The notes beneath the pieces were generated by a model, which did not search any database, had not been told where the DNA came from, and worked only from the letters and a program-made list of their open reading frames with translations. Of a stretch of 62,422 nt of DNA, positions 36,410 to 44,958 are shown one piece after another. The DNA is from Bacteroidaceae bacterium (GTDB lineage Bacteria; Bacteroidota; Bacteroidia; Bacteroidales; Bacteroidaceae), in NCBI GenBank assembly GCA_017516885.1, contig JAFXAR010000060.1, positions 1 through 62,422 of the forward strand, read 5' to 3'. A program made the position numbers and the translations under genes. Within the stretch, counting starts at the first letter, position 1, and the number at the start of each line of letters is the position of its first letter.

Positions 36410-37156
36410 ATGAAGGTTACTGTAATACAGGAGGACATTGTGTGGAAGGATGTGGCTGCCAATATAAGCCGCATTGAGAGACTGCTTGACGAGGCTGAGC
36501 GTTCCGACATTTATCTTCTGCCCGAAATGTGCACAACAGGATTCTGCATGCAGCCGCAAGGCGTTGCCGAGGAGGGTAACGGCAGCCTTTCGGTAGAGGC
36601 AATAAGGAAAAAGGCTGTTGAACTTGATGCTGCAATAGCATTGCCGGTGATGACGCACATTGACGGCAAGTTCTATAACCGCATCTATTTTATAACCCCC
36701 GAAGGGGTCGGCGGGCATTACGATAAATGCAATCTCTTTGAATACAGTGGCGAGGACAAGGTCTTTGAGGCAGGCAAGGCAAGGCCGGTATGGGAATGGC
36801 GCGGCATACGCATACGCCCGGCAATATGCTACGACTTGCGTTTCCCTGTGTTCCTTTACAATAGCGGCGAGTATGACCTGCTGCTTATTGCCGCCAATTT
36901 CCCCGACAGCAGGCTGCTTGCATGGGATACGCTTGTGAGAGCCCGCGCCATTGAGAATATATGCTACGTTGCTGCGGCAAACAGAACCGGCGCAGATGAG
37001 TACGGAACATATAAGGGGCACAGTGTAATACTATCTCCATACGGACAGACAATTGCTTCATGCCGCGACAATGAGCAGGGATGTGCCACTGCCGAATTGG
37101 ACGATGAGATGATTGTAAAGGCAAGGGCCATGAGGGTGTACAACAGGCGTGACTGA
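36410..37156 (+). CDS. nitrilase-superfamily amidohydrolase (omega-amidase/YafV type)
   Basis: A 248-residue carbon-nitrogen hydrolase with the Glu-Lys-Cys triad: Glu in LLPEMCTTGF, Lys in HYDKCNLFEY and Cys in RPAICYDLRFPVF. It resembles YafV/Nit2-type omega-amidases that hydrolyse alpha-ketoglutaramate, a metabolite-repair reaction. An AAACAGCATCT motif lies just before the start. Confidence 0.88.
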   Translation: MKVTVIQEDIVWKDVAANISRIERLLDEAERSDIYLLPEMCTTGFCMQPQGVAEEGNGSLSVEAIRKKAVELDAAIALPVMTHIDGKFYNRIYFITPEGVGGHYDKCNLFEYSGEDKVFEAGKARPVWEWRGIRIRPAICYDLRFPVFLYNSGEYDLLLIAANFPDSRLLAWDTLVRARAIENICYVAAANRTGADEYGTYKGHSVILSPYGQTIASCRDNEQGCATAELDDEMIVKARAMRVYNRRD

Positions 37157-37217
37157 GAGGAAAAAACAAGACTCAGAACCTGCATGGTCTAATTTGCAGC
37201 CGCTAAATGCAGCAAAT

Positions 37218-37256
37218 ATTACGGCGGCGATTGCTTTGGGCAATCGCCGCCGTAAT
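37218..37256. terminator. bidirectional terminator between convergent genes
   Basis: 17-bp perfect stem ATTACGGCGGCGATTGC / complement with a 5-nt loop, located between the amidase (+) and the phoR-like gene (-). Confidence 0.85.
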
Positions 37257-37262
37257 GTTTAT

Positions 37263-38543
37263 CTATCCCTTGTTGCCTTTGCTAAGGGTGAAGTCAAATC
37301 TTAATCCGCCGCCGGGGCGGTTGGTTGCAGTGATTGCTCCACCGTGGAATTGTACGGCATGTTTTACTATGGCAAGGCCAAGGCCCGTGCCGCCTTTCTG
37401 GCGTGAGCGCCCCTTGTCCACGCGGTAGAACCGCTCAAAGAGATGGGGCAGCTGCTCATGCTTAACGCCCTTGCCGTCATCCTCGAAACGAATGCGGCAT
37501 GCCTTATCGTTATTCTCAAGCAAGGATATATAGATATTCTTTCCCTCGGAGTATGCTATGGCGTTTTCAGTCAGGTTGCGGAATATTGAGCCAATCAGGA
37601 ATGAGTTTCCAATAACGGCAACCTCGTTGTTGAAATCTGCATGAAGCGTAAGGCGTTCACTGTCGGGCATTATGCTCAGTTCCTCAGCAATCTCGGTTAT
37701 TATTTCGTTGATTATAACTTTTTCCCTGCTGATTAGGGAACTTCCATCCTCAAGCCGTGTAATGAGTGACACATCGCCAAGCAGCCGCCTTAGGCGTTCA
37801 TTATGCATATAGCACCGTTCAACCAGCTCCTGCCGTTTCTCGTCGCTTAAGCTTATGCCGGATAGCAGGGTCTCAAGACACACTTGAATAGAGGCAACAG
37901 GGGTTTTCAGCTCGTGGTTGATATTGTTTGTAAGCTGTCGCTTGATACGGTTTTTTTCCTGTTCTGCTTCGTAGTGATTGACACGCTCAATGTCCTTGCC
38001 AAGCTTTCGGGTGGTAAAATAGGCTATGACACTCATTGCAAGCGCTATTGAAATCATTACCACAAGGAACGACCAGTCGGCTTCAAGAAGGTCGTTCAGC
38101 GTGTTTGAATAGGGGATGGCAGTGCGGACAATTACACGCTTTCCTCGCGTTGCCGAGTAGAAATATTCGCGTCCGTCGCTTGCTGACTGCCGCCCGATAT
38201 GATACCCCGAACCATGCTGCAAGGCATCGGCAATTTCGGGGCGGCTGCGGTGATTGTCAAGCGAGTCGGCTGAGATTGTATTGTCATAAACCACTGAGCC
38301 TGAGAGAGCGATAAGCGTTACGCGAAGGTCGTCAAACGGCTTTTCGTGCGATGCAATATACTCCTCGTATGATTCTCCATCCTCAACGGCTGCAAGCAGA
38401 TGGCTGTTATACTGTTGCAGCTGAGCGCTCAGGAACTCCGATTTATACTCTTTCTCCCGTATGTACTGATAGCCGATAAAGCAGAGCGCCATTACCCATG
38501 AAAAAGCAATAAGCTGCAGAAACAGCTGCTTGTGAAATGACAT
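37263..38543 (-). CDS. sensor histidine kinase, PhoR-like
   Basis: A 426-residue membrane kinase from the ATG at 38543 (MSFHKQLFLQLIAFSW), one base after the response-regulator stop. Two transmembrane helices (residues 10-30 and about 155-175) flank an extracytoplasmic sensor of about 120 residues. HisKA H-box NHELKTPV, N-box NLTENAIAYS, G1 DDGKGV, F-box FERFYRVDKGRS and G2 GGTGLGLAIV are all intact. Its gene pair is divergent from porin-pstSCAB, so it most likely senses phosphate status, though PhoR of proteobacteria lacks such a large periplasmic domain. Confidence 0.9.
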   Translation of the reverse strand: MSFHKQLFLQLIAFSWVMALCFIGYQYIREKEYKSEFLSAQLQQYNSHLLAAVEDGESYEEYIASHEKPFDDLRVTLIALSGSVVYDNTISADSLDNHRSRPEIADALQHGSGYHIGRQSASDGREYFYSATRGKRVIVRTAIPYSNTLNDLLEADWSFLVVMISIALAMSVIAYFTTRKLGKDIERVNHYEAEQEKNRIKRQLTNNINHELKTPVASIQVCLETLLSGISLSDEKRQELVERCYMHNERLRRLLGDVSLITRLEDGSSLISREKVIINEIITEIAEELSIMPDSERLTLHADFNNEVAVIGNSFLIGSIFRNLTENAIAYSEGKNIYISLLENNDKACRIRFEDDGKGVKHEQLPHLFERFYRVDKGRSRQKGGTGLGLAIVKHAVQFHGGAITATNRPGGGLRFDFTLSKGNKG

Positions 38544-38544
38544 T

Positions 38545-39243
38545 TTAGTCGCGGAAGCCATAGCCAAAGCCTGAACGGGTTACTATATATGAACCGTATG
38601 CGCCAATCTTTGAACGCAGGCGGGTAATGTTTACATCAATAGTGCGGTCGAGCACTACAATTTCATTGCTCCAGACTCTGCTGAGAATCTGCTCGCGGGA
38701 GCATATTTTGCCTCTGTGCTGTATAAGGTAGGCTAACAGTTCAAATTCCTTTCGTGTCAGCTTGACCTCCTCGCCATCCACCGTGCAGCGCTTGAACTCT
38801 AAATCAAGGCATAGGCCTTCAACAGTCAGCAGGGTTGGCCTTTCCACTGAAATATTGCTTGTCTTGTGGGTAGCTGTGCGGCGCAGAACGCTTTTAACTC
38901 TTGCTATGACATTGCGTATGGTGTAGGGTTTCATAATATAGTCGTCAGCACCAATGTTGAGCCCCATAATCATATCATCCTCAGTGTCGCGTGCTGTGCA
39001 GAATATTATGGGAATATCGGCTGTTGCAACGTCTGCCTTAAGCATCTTGGCCATTTTTATACCGCTTATCTCGCCCATCATAATATCGAGCAGGATAAGT
39101 GAATACTCCTTTAAATTATAGCCGAGTGCCTGCTCGGCGCTGAAGGCTATATCAACATCATAACCCTCGTTCTCGAGATTTAGCTTCAGGACTTCGCATA
39201 GTGTCTCCTCGTCGTCCACTATCAATATACGATTTGCCGTCAT
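38545..39243 (-). CDS. OmpR/PhoB-family response regulator
   Basis: A 232-residue protein. The receiver domain (1-120) has phospho-acceptor Asp in LILLDIMMGEISG and the Lys in KPYTIRNV. The C-terminal winged helix (about 135-230) carries KLTRKEFELLAYL and RSKIGAYGSYIVTRSGFGYGF. Its 5' end faces the phosphate porin-pst operon across a 180-bp gap with a Pho-box-like repeat, making it the probable PhoB. It is co-transcribed with the histidine-kinase gene. Confidence 0.92.
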   Translation of the reverse strand: MTANRILIVDDEETLCEVLKLNLENEGYDVDIAFSAEQALGYNLKEYSLILLDIMMGEISGIKMAKMLKADVATADIPIIFCTARDTEDDMIMGLNIGADDYIMKPYTIRNVIARVKSVLRRTATHKTSNISVERPTLLTVEGLCLDLEFKRCTVDGEEVKLTRKEFELLAYLIQHRGKICSREQILSRVWSNEIVVLDRTIDVNITRLRSKIGAYGSYIVTRSGFGYGFRD

Positions 39244-39266
39244 ATACCTTAATAATTATTGCTATG

Positions 39267-39274
39267 CAAAAGTA
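39267..39274 (-). promoter_or_regulatory. -7 box TACTTTTG for the response-regulator operon
   Basis: Perfect TAnnTTTG on the minus strand, about 24 bp upstream of the response-regulator start; the identical octamer is used on the plus strand for the porin gene (39396). Confidence 0.6.
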
Positions 39275-39367
39275 CGGAGATTTGGCGAACAGCGAAATAA
39301 CCGAAACAAGATTTAATAAAAATGTAACATTTTGCTTTTGCCGGCATTTCACGAAAGTCTAATTTTT

Positions 39368-39403
39368 TTGAAACATTCTTGAAACATCCTGACATTACTT
39401 TTG
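39368..39403 (+). promoter_or_regulatory. Pho-box-like direct repeats abutting -7 box of porin-pst operon
   Basis: TTGAAAC at 39368-39374 and 39379-39385 (11-bp period, 4-bp spacers ATTC and ATCC), then TGACATT at 39390-39396. Two 7-bp half-sites with 4-bp spacing is the geometry of PhoB boxes. The -7 box TACTTTTG starts at 39396, so the repeats occupy the -33 position, as expected for a class-II activator site. Confidence 0.7.
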
Positions 39404-39425
39404 CAGTGTCAAAATTTAAAGACAA

Positions 39426-40412
39426 ATGAAAATGAAGACAAAAGTAATGTTGGCAGGACTATTGGCCTGCATCGGCATCAGCGCACAGGCGCAGGATGCC
39501 AAAACGGAGAATCCCAAGGGTAAGGCGATTGTACAGGTGTTTGGAAACTTCCACACGGGCTTTGGCGCTGAAAATGATGACCGTGGCTTTGAACTTGAGC
39601 GCAGTTATCTGGGATATGAATACAACTTTGGCAATGGACTTTCGGCCAAGGCGGTAATGGATGTTGGAAAATCAAGTGATGTGTCCGACTATCATCGCAT
39701 TGCCTACATCAAAAATGCAATGGTCTCCTGGAAAAAGGGCCGATTGACAATCAATGGCGGTTTGATTCCTGCTACGCAATTCAACTTTCAGGAGAAGTTC
39801 TGGGGATACCGTTATGTATTGAAGTCGTTTCAGGATGAATATAAGTTTGGAAGCAGTGCCGATTTAGGCTTGTCTGTGGCTTATAAATTTGCCGATTGGG
39901 TAAGCGCCGATGCTATAGTTGTTAACGGAGAGGGCTACAAGAAGATTCAGAAAAACGATGGTCTCAATTACGGCTTGGGCGTAACGCTGACTCCTGTCAG
40001 CGGTTTTCAGATTCGCCTCTACGGCGGGCTGAACGAGAGTGGCGAAGAGGGCAAGAAGGATATTGCCAATATTGCAGCATTTGTAGGGTATAAGCACGAA
40101 AAATTCTCTATTGGTGCAGAGTATAATCAAATGTGGAATGCTTCGTATAAGGATGGTGCAGACCAAAACGGCTACTCGGTTTTTGCTTCGGCTAAACTTT
40201 CCAAGGTTACAGAACTCTATGCACGGTTTGATGACCTGTACTCTAAGAATGACTGGAATATCGCAAAAGACGAGGCGGCAGCAATTATTGGCGCGCAGTT
40301 CAAGCTGGGCAAGTATGTAAAGATAGCCCCAAATTTCAGAATGAGCATGCCAAAAGCAGACGGTGCCAAGAATGGCTGCTCGGCATATATTAACTGCTAT
40401 TTCGGACTTTAA
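39426..40412 (+). CDS. outer-membrane porin, probably phosphate-selective (OprO/OprP-like)
   Basis: A 328-residue protein with a signal peptide (ending ISAQAQ), beta-strand-rich throughout, ending AYINCYFGL. Segments such as FELERSYLGYEYNFGNGLSAKAVMDVG and WKKGRLTINGGLIPATQF resemble the phosphate-selective porin O/P family. It lies 39 bp upstream of pstS and behind the Pho box, so it probably provides outer-membrane phosphate uptake for the Pst system. Confidence 0.85.
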   Translation: MKMKTKVMLAGLLACIGISAQAQDAKTENPKGKAIVQVFGNFHTGFGAENDDRGFELERSYLGYEYNFGNGLSAKAVMDVGKSSDVSDYHRIAYIKNAMVSWKKGRLTINGGLIPATQFNFQEKFWGYRYVLKSFQDEYKFGSSADLGLSVAYKFADWVSADAIVVNGEGYKKIQKNDGLNYGLGVTLTPVSGFQIRLYGGLNESGEEGKKDIANIAAFVGYKHEKFSIGAEYNQMWNASYKDGADQNGYSVFASAKLSKVTELYARFDDLYSKNDWNIAKDEAAAIIGAQFKLGKYVKIAPNFRMSMPKADGAKNGCSAYINCYFGL

Positions 40413-40451
40413 AGTCAGAAACTTCCTAAATTATAACCATTTAAATACAAT

Positions 40452-41519
40452 ATGAATATGAAGAAGATTTTTCAGTCAGTAATGACACTTGCCATTGCCG
40501 TTGCAATGGCTGCCTGTGGCGGCAATTCAAAAAGCGGTGCAAGGGAGGCTCAGGAACTTGCCGGCGCCGGTGCAACATTCCCTCTTCCTTTCTACAATGT
40601 GGTTTTTGAACAGTTTGGACAAGTAAATGGCGACCTTGTGGCGTACGGTGGCATAGGCTCAGGCGGCGGCGTGCGCAACTTGCGTGACAAAATTGTTGAT
40701 TTTGCAGGCAGTGATGCTTATCTTACCGACAGGGAAATGGCTGGAATGCCGGCTGTGGTGCATGTTCCCACTTGTATGGGCGCTGTAGTTCTTGCCTATA
40801 ACCTTGATGGCGTTAAGGATTTGAATTTGTCGGGCGAAGTTATTGCAGATATTTTTGCCGGCAAGATTAGGATGTGGAACGATGAGCGTTTGGCTGCGCT
40901 TAACCCTAATGTGAAGCTTCCGTCGGAGGCAATTATTCCTGTTTATCGTTCAGACGGCTCGGGCACTACATTCGTGTTCACAGACTATCTTGCAAAAGTC
41001 AGTACAAATTGGGCTGAAAAGTATGGTGCCGGCAAGTCAGTGAACTTTCCATCGGGACAGGCTGCAAAGGGCAACCCGGGAGTGGCCGGAGTAATCAAGC
41101 AGACAAGGAATTCTATCGGTTATGTGGGCTCGGAGTATGCCTTTGCCCAGAAGATACCTTTTGCCCGCATAATGAACAGGCAAGGCGAGCTTATCCTTCC
41201 TTCCCCAGCATCTATCTCTGCTGCAGCATCGGGTGAAATTCCCTCTGACACCCGCTGCTCAATTACAGATTCTGATGCATCAGGAGCTTATCCCATTTCA
41301 ACCTTTACCTGGATAATTGTCTATAAGGAGCAGAATTATTCCGGCCGCTCAAAGGAGCAGGCTGTGGCAACGCTTGACCTGTTGAAGTATATTCTTTCGG
41401 ATGAGGCGCAGCGAATTACCTCGGAGGTGCATTATGCTCCGCTGCCCGCCAAGGCTAAAGAACTGGGTATGGCAAATCTGAAAACTGTTACATACGACGG
41501 AGTTTCAATATTGCAATAA
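40452..41519 (+). CDS. pstS: phosphate ABC transporter substrate-binding lipoprotein
   Basis: A 355-residue PstS. It has a lipoprotein signal (lipobox MAAC, then GGNSKSG). Phosphate-binding segments include GAGATFPLPFYN, GSGGGVRNLRDKIVDFAGSDA, VYRSDGSGTTFVFTDYLAK and NSIGYVGSEYA. It binds periplasmic phosphate for the PstCAB importer. First gene of pstSCAB after the porin. Confidence 0.96.
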   Translation: MNMKKIFQSVMTLAIAVAMAACGGNSKSGAREAQELAGAGATFPLPFYNVVFEQFGQVNGDLVAYGGIGSGGGVRNLRDKIVDFAGSDAYLTDREMAGMPAVVHVPTCMGAVVLAYNLDGVKDLNLSGEVIADIFAGKIRMWNDERLAALNPNVKLPSEAIIPVYRSDGSGTTFVFTDYLAKVSTNWAEKYGAGKSVNFPSGQAAKGNPGVAGVIKQTRNSIGYVGSEYAFAQKIPFARIMNRQGELILPSPASISAAASGEIPSDTRCSITDSDASGAYPISTFTWIIVYKEQNYSGRSKEQAVATLDLLKYILSDEAQRITSEVHYAPLPAKAKELGMANLKTVTYDGVSILQ

Positions 41520-41528
41520 CAAAACTGT

Positions 41529-42386
41529 ATGAACGATAAGTTTTATAAAATACTGTTGTTTTCAGCAGCATTGATAATGCCAATAGTGTGCGGGGGCGTG
41601 GTCTACGCCCTCGTCACTGACGCGTACGATGCATTTGAGCATTTTGGGTTCTTCAAGTTCCTTACTTCCTCCCAGTGGAGTTATACCGATGGGGCAGAGC
41701 AGTATGGCGCATTGCCGTTCATTACAGGCACGCTGATGACAACTCTGTTGGCTCTTGTTTTTTGCATTCCTTTTTCCCTGCCTGTCGCGCTGTTTGTTGG
41801 AGAATATTTCAAGGGTACACGCATTGCTGCCGTATTGAGCACTGTAACAGATTTGCTGGCGGGCATTCCCTCAATTATCTATGGATTATGGGGATTTTAC
41901 ACTCTGCGTCCGCTCATTATAAATTTTGACATTTCGCCGCAGGGCTCGGGCATTCTTACTGCCTCATTGGTGCTGGCCGTTATGATTGTGCCTTACGCAG
42001 CTTCGTTGAGCGCTGAGTTTATTAAGATGGTCCCTAATGATTTGAAGGAGGGCGCATACAGCTTGGGTGCAACCCGTGCCGAGGTTATTCGCAAGGTGGT
42101 GTTCCCTGTTGCCGGTTCAGGTATCTTCTCGTCTTATATCCTGGCCATCGGCCGCGCACTTGGCGAGACAATGACAGTAACTATGCTGATTGGAAATACC
42201 AATAACGTTCCCGATTCAATTACATCAACAGGAAACTCAATGGCGTCTATTATTGCCAACCAATTCGGCGAGGCTGATGATTTGCGCCTCTCTTCGCTGA
42301 TAGCCATTGGCCTGATACTGTTCCTGATTACGGCATTTATCAATTTGATAGGCAAAATAATGATTAAACGCGCAAGAATTGCATGA
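41529..42386 (+). CDS. pstC: phosphate ABC transporter permease PstC
   Basis: A 285-residue integral membrane protein with about six helices and the permease EAA-type loop (KMVPNDLKEGAYSLGATRAEVIRKVVFPVA). It follows pstS by 9 bp and overlaps pstA by 4 bp (ATGA). Confidence 0.96.
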   Translation: MNDKFYKILLFSAALIMPIVCGGVVYALVTDAYDAFEHFGFFKFLTSSQWSYTDGAEQYGALPFITGTLMTTLLALVFCIPFSLPVALFVGEYFKGTRIAAVLSTVTDLLAGIPSIIYGLWGFYTLRPLIINFDISPQGSGILTASLVLAVMIVPYAASLSAEFIKMVPNDLKEGAYSLGATRAEVIRKVVFPVAGSGIFSSYILAIGRALGETMTVTMLIGNTNNVPDSITSTGNSMASIIANQFGEADDLRLSSLIAIGLILFLITAFINLIGKIMIKRARIA

Positions 42387-43255
42387 TTATGGATAAGTTG
42401 AAAATTAGAAATCGTTTGGCAAAGGATAAGGCTGTGCTGTGGACTGTATGTCTCTTTGCCGCTCTTACAGCAGTTCCTCTTTTTGCCATTTTGGGAGAGG
42501 TGCTTTTGCGTGGATACGACCAGCTTTCGTGGTCTTTCTTTACTGAGCCGACCCCAACTGCATATAAGGCAATGAAGGCAATTGCGGCGGGCGAGCCAAT
42601 TCCCGGCGGTATTGCCAATGGTATTGTCGGAACGCTGCTGATGCTTTCAATGGCAACGCTTATTGCTGTTCCGTCAGGTATTCTATGCGGTGCTTTCCTT
42701 GCTGAGAATCCCAAAAGCAGATTTGCTCAGACAGTGAGTTATCTTACCGACTTGCTGCAGGGAACTCCATCGGTTATTATTGGCATTGTAGTTTATATTT
42801 GGGTTGTTGTTCCAATGAAAGGCTATTCGGCCATCGCCGGCAGCGTTGCGCTTTTTATAATGATGCTGCCGCTGATTATCCGTTCAACGGAGGAGACTTT
42901 GAAAATATTGCCGGCATCGCTCAAGGAAGCGGGTCTGGCGCTTGGCGGCAACCGTGCCCGCGTAATGCTGAAAGTTCAGCTTCCTGCAGCTTTTGGGGGT
43001 GTCTTTACCGGTGTTTTGCTCGCTATCTCGCGTGTGATTGGCGAAACTGCACCGCTTATGTTTACGGCATTAGGCTGCTCTTTCATCAGGTTTGCGGTTG
43101 ACAAGCCAATATCGGCTGTGCCCCTGCTTATTTGGGAGTTCTTCAACGACCCGAATCTTCAGGAACTGATTTGGGGAGCATCGCTCTTCCTGTTGTTATT
43201 TGTTCTTACTTTAAACATTATAGCTAAATATCTTGCAAAGAAATGGAATCACTGA
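42383..43255 (+). CDS. pstA: phosphate ABC transporter permease PstA
   Basis: A 290-residue membrane permease with about six helices and the EAA loop ILPASLKEAGLALGGNRARVMLKVQLPAAF. Overlaps pstC by 4 bp and pstB by 13 bp, showing tight translational coupling of the transporter subunits. Confidence 0.96.
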   Translation: MIMDKLKIRNRLAKDKAVLWTVCLFAALTAVPLFAILGEVLLRGYDQLSWSFFTEPTPTAYKAMKAIAAGEPIPGGIANGIVGTLLMLSMATLIAVPSGILCGAFLAENPKSRFAQTVSYLTDLLQGTPSVIIGIVVYIWVVVPMKGYSAIAGSVALFIMMLPLIIRSTEETLKILPASLKEAGLALGGNRARVMLKVQLPAAFGGVFTGVLLAISRVIGETAPLMFTALGCSFIRFAVDKPISAVPLLIWEFFNDPNLQELIWGASLFLLLFVLTLNIIAKYLAKKWNH

Positions 43256-44010
43256 AACCTATACTTGAATTCAAGAATACTTGTGTATCGTACACCAAGC
43301 AGACAATGGCCGTAAAATATGTTTCGGCGGCTATTGACAGAAATACCATAACTGCAATCATGGGGCCTTCGGGCTGTGGCAAATCAACTCTGTTGCGTGC
43401 CGTTAACCTTATGCATAGCCTTTATCCAAATATCCGTGTCAATGGCGAAATACTGCTAAACGGCGAAAATATACTCTCTATGGAGCCTATTGATGTGCGC
43501 CGGCGGGTTGGTATGGTCTTTCAGCGTCCTGCGCCATTCCCCACTATGAGCATTTACGACAACGTGCTTTCGGGATATGCTCTCAATGGAATACGCTTGT
43601 CCAAAACAGAGAAAGATGCCACAGTTGAACGCTGTTTGAAAAGCGTGGCGCTATGGGATGAGGTAAAAGATGTGTTAAACAAGAAGGGTACGTTTCTGTC
43701 AGGTGGCCAGCAGCAGCGATTGTGCATTGCCCGTGCGCTGGCTATGAAGCCCGATGTGCTGCTTATGGATGAACCTACATCGGCGCTTGACCCCATTGCA
43801 ACGGCGCATATTGAGGAACTGATGAAGGAACTTCAAAAAGAGGTTACAATACTAATTGTTACTCATAATATGGGGCAGGCTATGCGTATATCGTCAAAAT
43901 CCATGTTTATGTATTTAGGCGAACTGGTGGAGTATGGCGATACTGCCGCAATGTTCTCCAACCCTTCGGACGAGCGTACCAAAGCCTATCTTACCGGTAA
44001 AATGGGCTGA
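43243..44010 (+). CDS. pstB: phosphate ABC transporter ATPase
   Basis: A 255-residue ATPase: Walker A GPSGCGKSTLL near residue 46, Q-loop VFQRPAPFP, signature LSGGQQQRLCIARAL, Walker B VLLMDEPTSALDP and H-loop VTHNMGQA. It energises PstCA. It is the last gene of the operon; phoU, often next, is absent, as the next gene is convergent. Confidence 0.97.
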   Translation: MESLKPILEFKNTCVSYTKQTMAVKYVSAAIDRNTITAIMGPSGCGKSTLLRAVNLMHSLYPNIRVNGEILLNGENILSMEPIDVRRRVGMVFQRPAPFPTMSIYDNVLSGYALNGIRLSKTEKDATVERCLKSVALWDEVKDVLNKKGTFLSGGQQQRLCIARALAMKPDVLLMDEPTSALDPIATAHIEELMKELQKEVTILIVTHNMGQAMRISSKSMFMYLGELVEYGDTAAMFSNPSDERTKAYLTGKMG

Positions 44011-44073
44011 TGGCATTCTGCGCGGCCTGCTGTAGCTTGAGGGATGTTCGTGCTTCCCCTGAGTTTTAAGGCT

Positions 44074-44152
44074 GCGCAAGCCTTGAACTGCATATTTTAT
44101 TCATCTCCAAAAACATGAGGCTGCTAAAAAAAGAACTTTTAGCAGCCTCATG
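44074..44152. terminator. bidirectional terminator within a 3-copy dispersed repeat (copy 2)
   Basis: GCGCAAGCCTTGAACTGCAT block, then TTCATCTCCA, then hairpin with 16-bp stem CATGAGGCTGCTAAAA / complement (44114-44152), between convergent pstB and the HsdR_N gene. Confidence 0.8.
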
Positions 44153-44154
44153 TT

Positions 44155-44604
44155 TCATATTGCGCTGTATTGGGGTATTTCTGCAAGGAATTCGTAGCTG
44201 TTGCTTTCGTTGTTCATTCTGCAGCAGTAGTGCTGCAGCCCGTTGCTTACAATGAGGTATCTTACTTTTAGGGTAAGGTTGTAGCGTGCTATTTGCGCAA
44301 ATACCTCTTTGGTTATTTTTACGCTTGGCGCTTTGTATTCAATTATTGCTATTGGATTCAGGCTGTTGTCGTAAACCACTGTGTCGCAGCGGCGCTTCAT
44401 GCCATTTAGCGTTATTTGAACCTCGTTGGCCATAAGCGCTGCAGGGAAACTCTTGCAGTTTACAAGATAGTGTACAAAATGCTGCCTTACCCACTCCTCG
44501 GGGGTAAGGGCAACGTAATTCTTGCGCAAGATGTCAAAAATAACTCTTTTGCCATCCTGCTCGCTTATTTTTGTTTCGTATTGAGGTAAATTTAATGATA
44601 GCAT
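44155..44604 (-). CDS. HsdR N-terminal-type PD-(D/E)XK domain protein
   Basis: A 149-residue protein with the N-terminal nuclease domain of type I restriction R subunits only. The nuclease core is visible: D in RRCDTVVYD and E-x-K in IAIIEYKAP. No helicase part and no hsdM/hsdS are nearby, so it is a stand-alone housekeeping-type protein rather than part of a restriction system. This small protein is commonly found beside holA in Bacteroidales. Function unknown, possibly DNA repair. Confidence 0.85.
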   Translation of the reverse strand: MLSLNLPQYETKISEQDGKRVIFDILRKNYVALTPEEWVRQHFVHYLVNCKSFPAALMANEVQITLNGMKRRCDTVVYDNSLNPIAIIEYKAPSVKITKEVFAQIARYNLTLKVRYLIVSNGLQHYCCRMNNESNSYEFLAEIPQYSAI

Positions 44605-44958
44605 TTTGTGTCTTAAATAAAATACTTTCGTTCGCTTTGAAAAATATTCAAGCGAGCTTGATATTTATGCTTTCAGCGAAGTTTAGCTGCGCTCATTGCG
44701 TGTAAAAATAAATTTTTACCCATTAACTATGTTGAATTCTCGTTCGCTCGCTGTATAACATCAAATAAATTTGTGTTATGCTCGCTTTATTGAGAATTTC
44801 GCTTGCGCAACTTTCGCTCACTTATTCGTATCTTTAAATAAAATACTTTCGTTCGCTTTGAAAAATATTCAAGCGAGCTTGATATTTCTCGCTCACTTAT
44901 TCGTATCTTTGCAGTTAATCGCAAATATACGAATGTTTTGGTGTAAATAAAAATATGT
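44605..44958. repeat. gap with a 53-bp direct repeat upstream of holA
   Basis: The 53-bp sequence beginning TTAAATAAAATACTTTCG is exactly repeated at about 44613-44666 and 44834-44886, separated by 167 bp. A second repeat, CGCTCACTTATTCGTATCTTT, occurs near 44815 and 44890. No coding frame is supported. Confidence 0.8.
44904..44911 (+). promoter_or_regulatory. -7 box TATCTTTG for holA
   Basis: Perfect TAnnTTTG match about 48 bp before the holA start, in the second copy of a short repeat whose first copy lacks the final G. Confidence 0.6.

Noticed and set aside
44155-44604. Restriction-modification system
   Set aside because: Only an HsdR N-terminal domain is present, without helicase, methylase or specificity genes.
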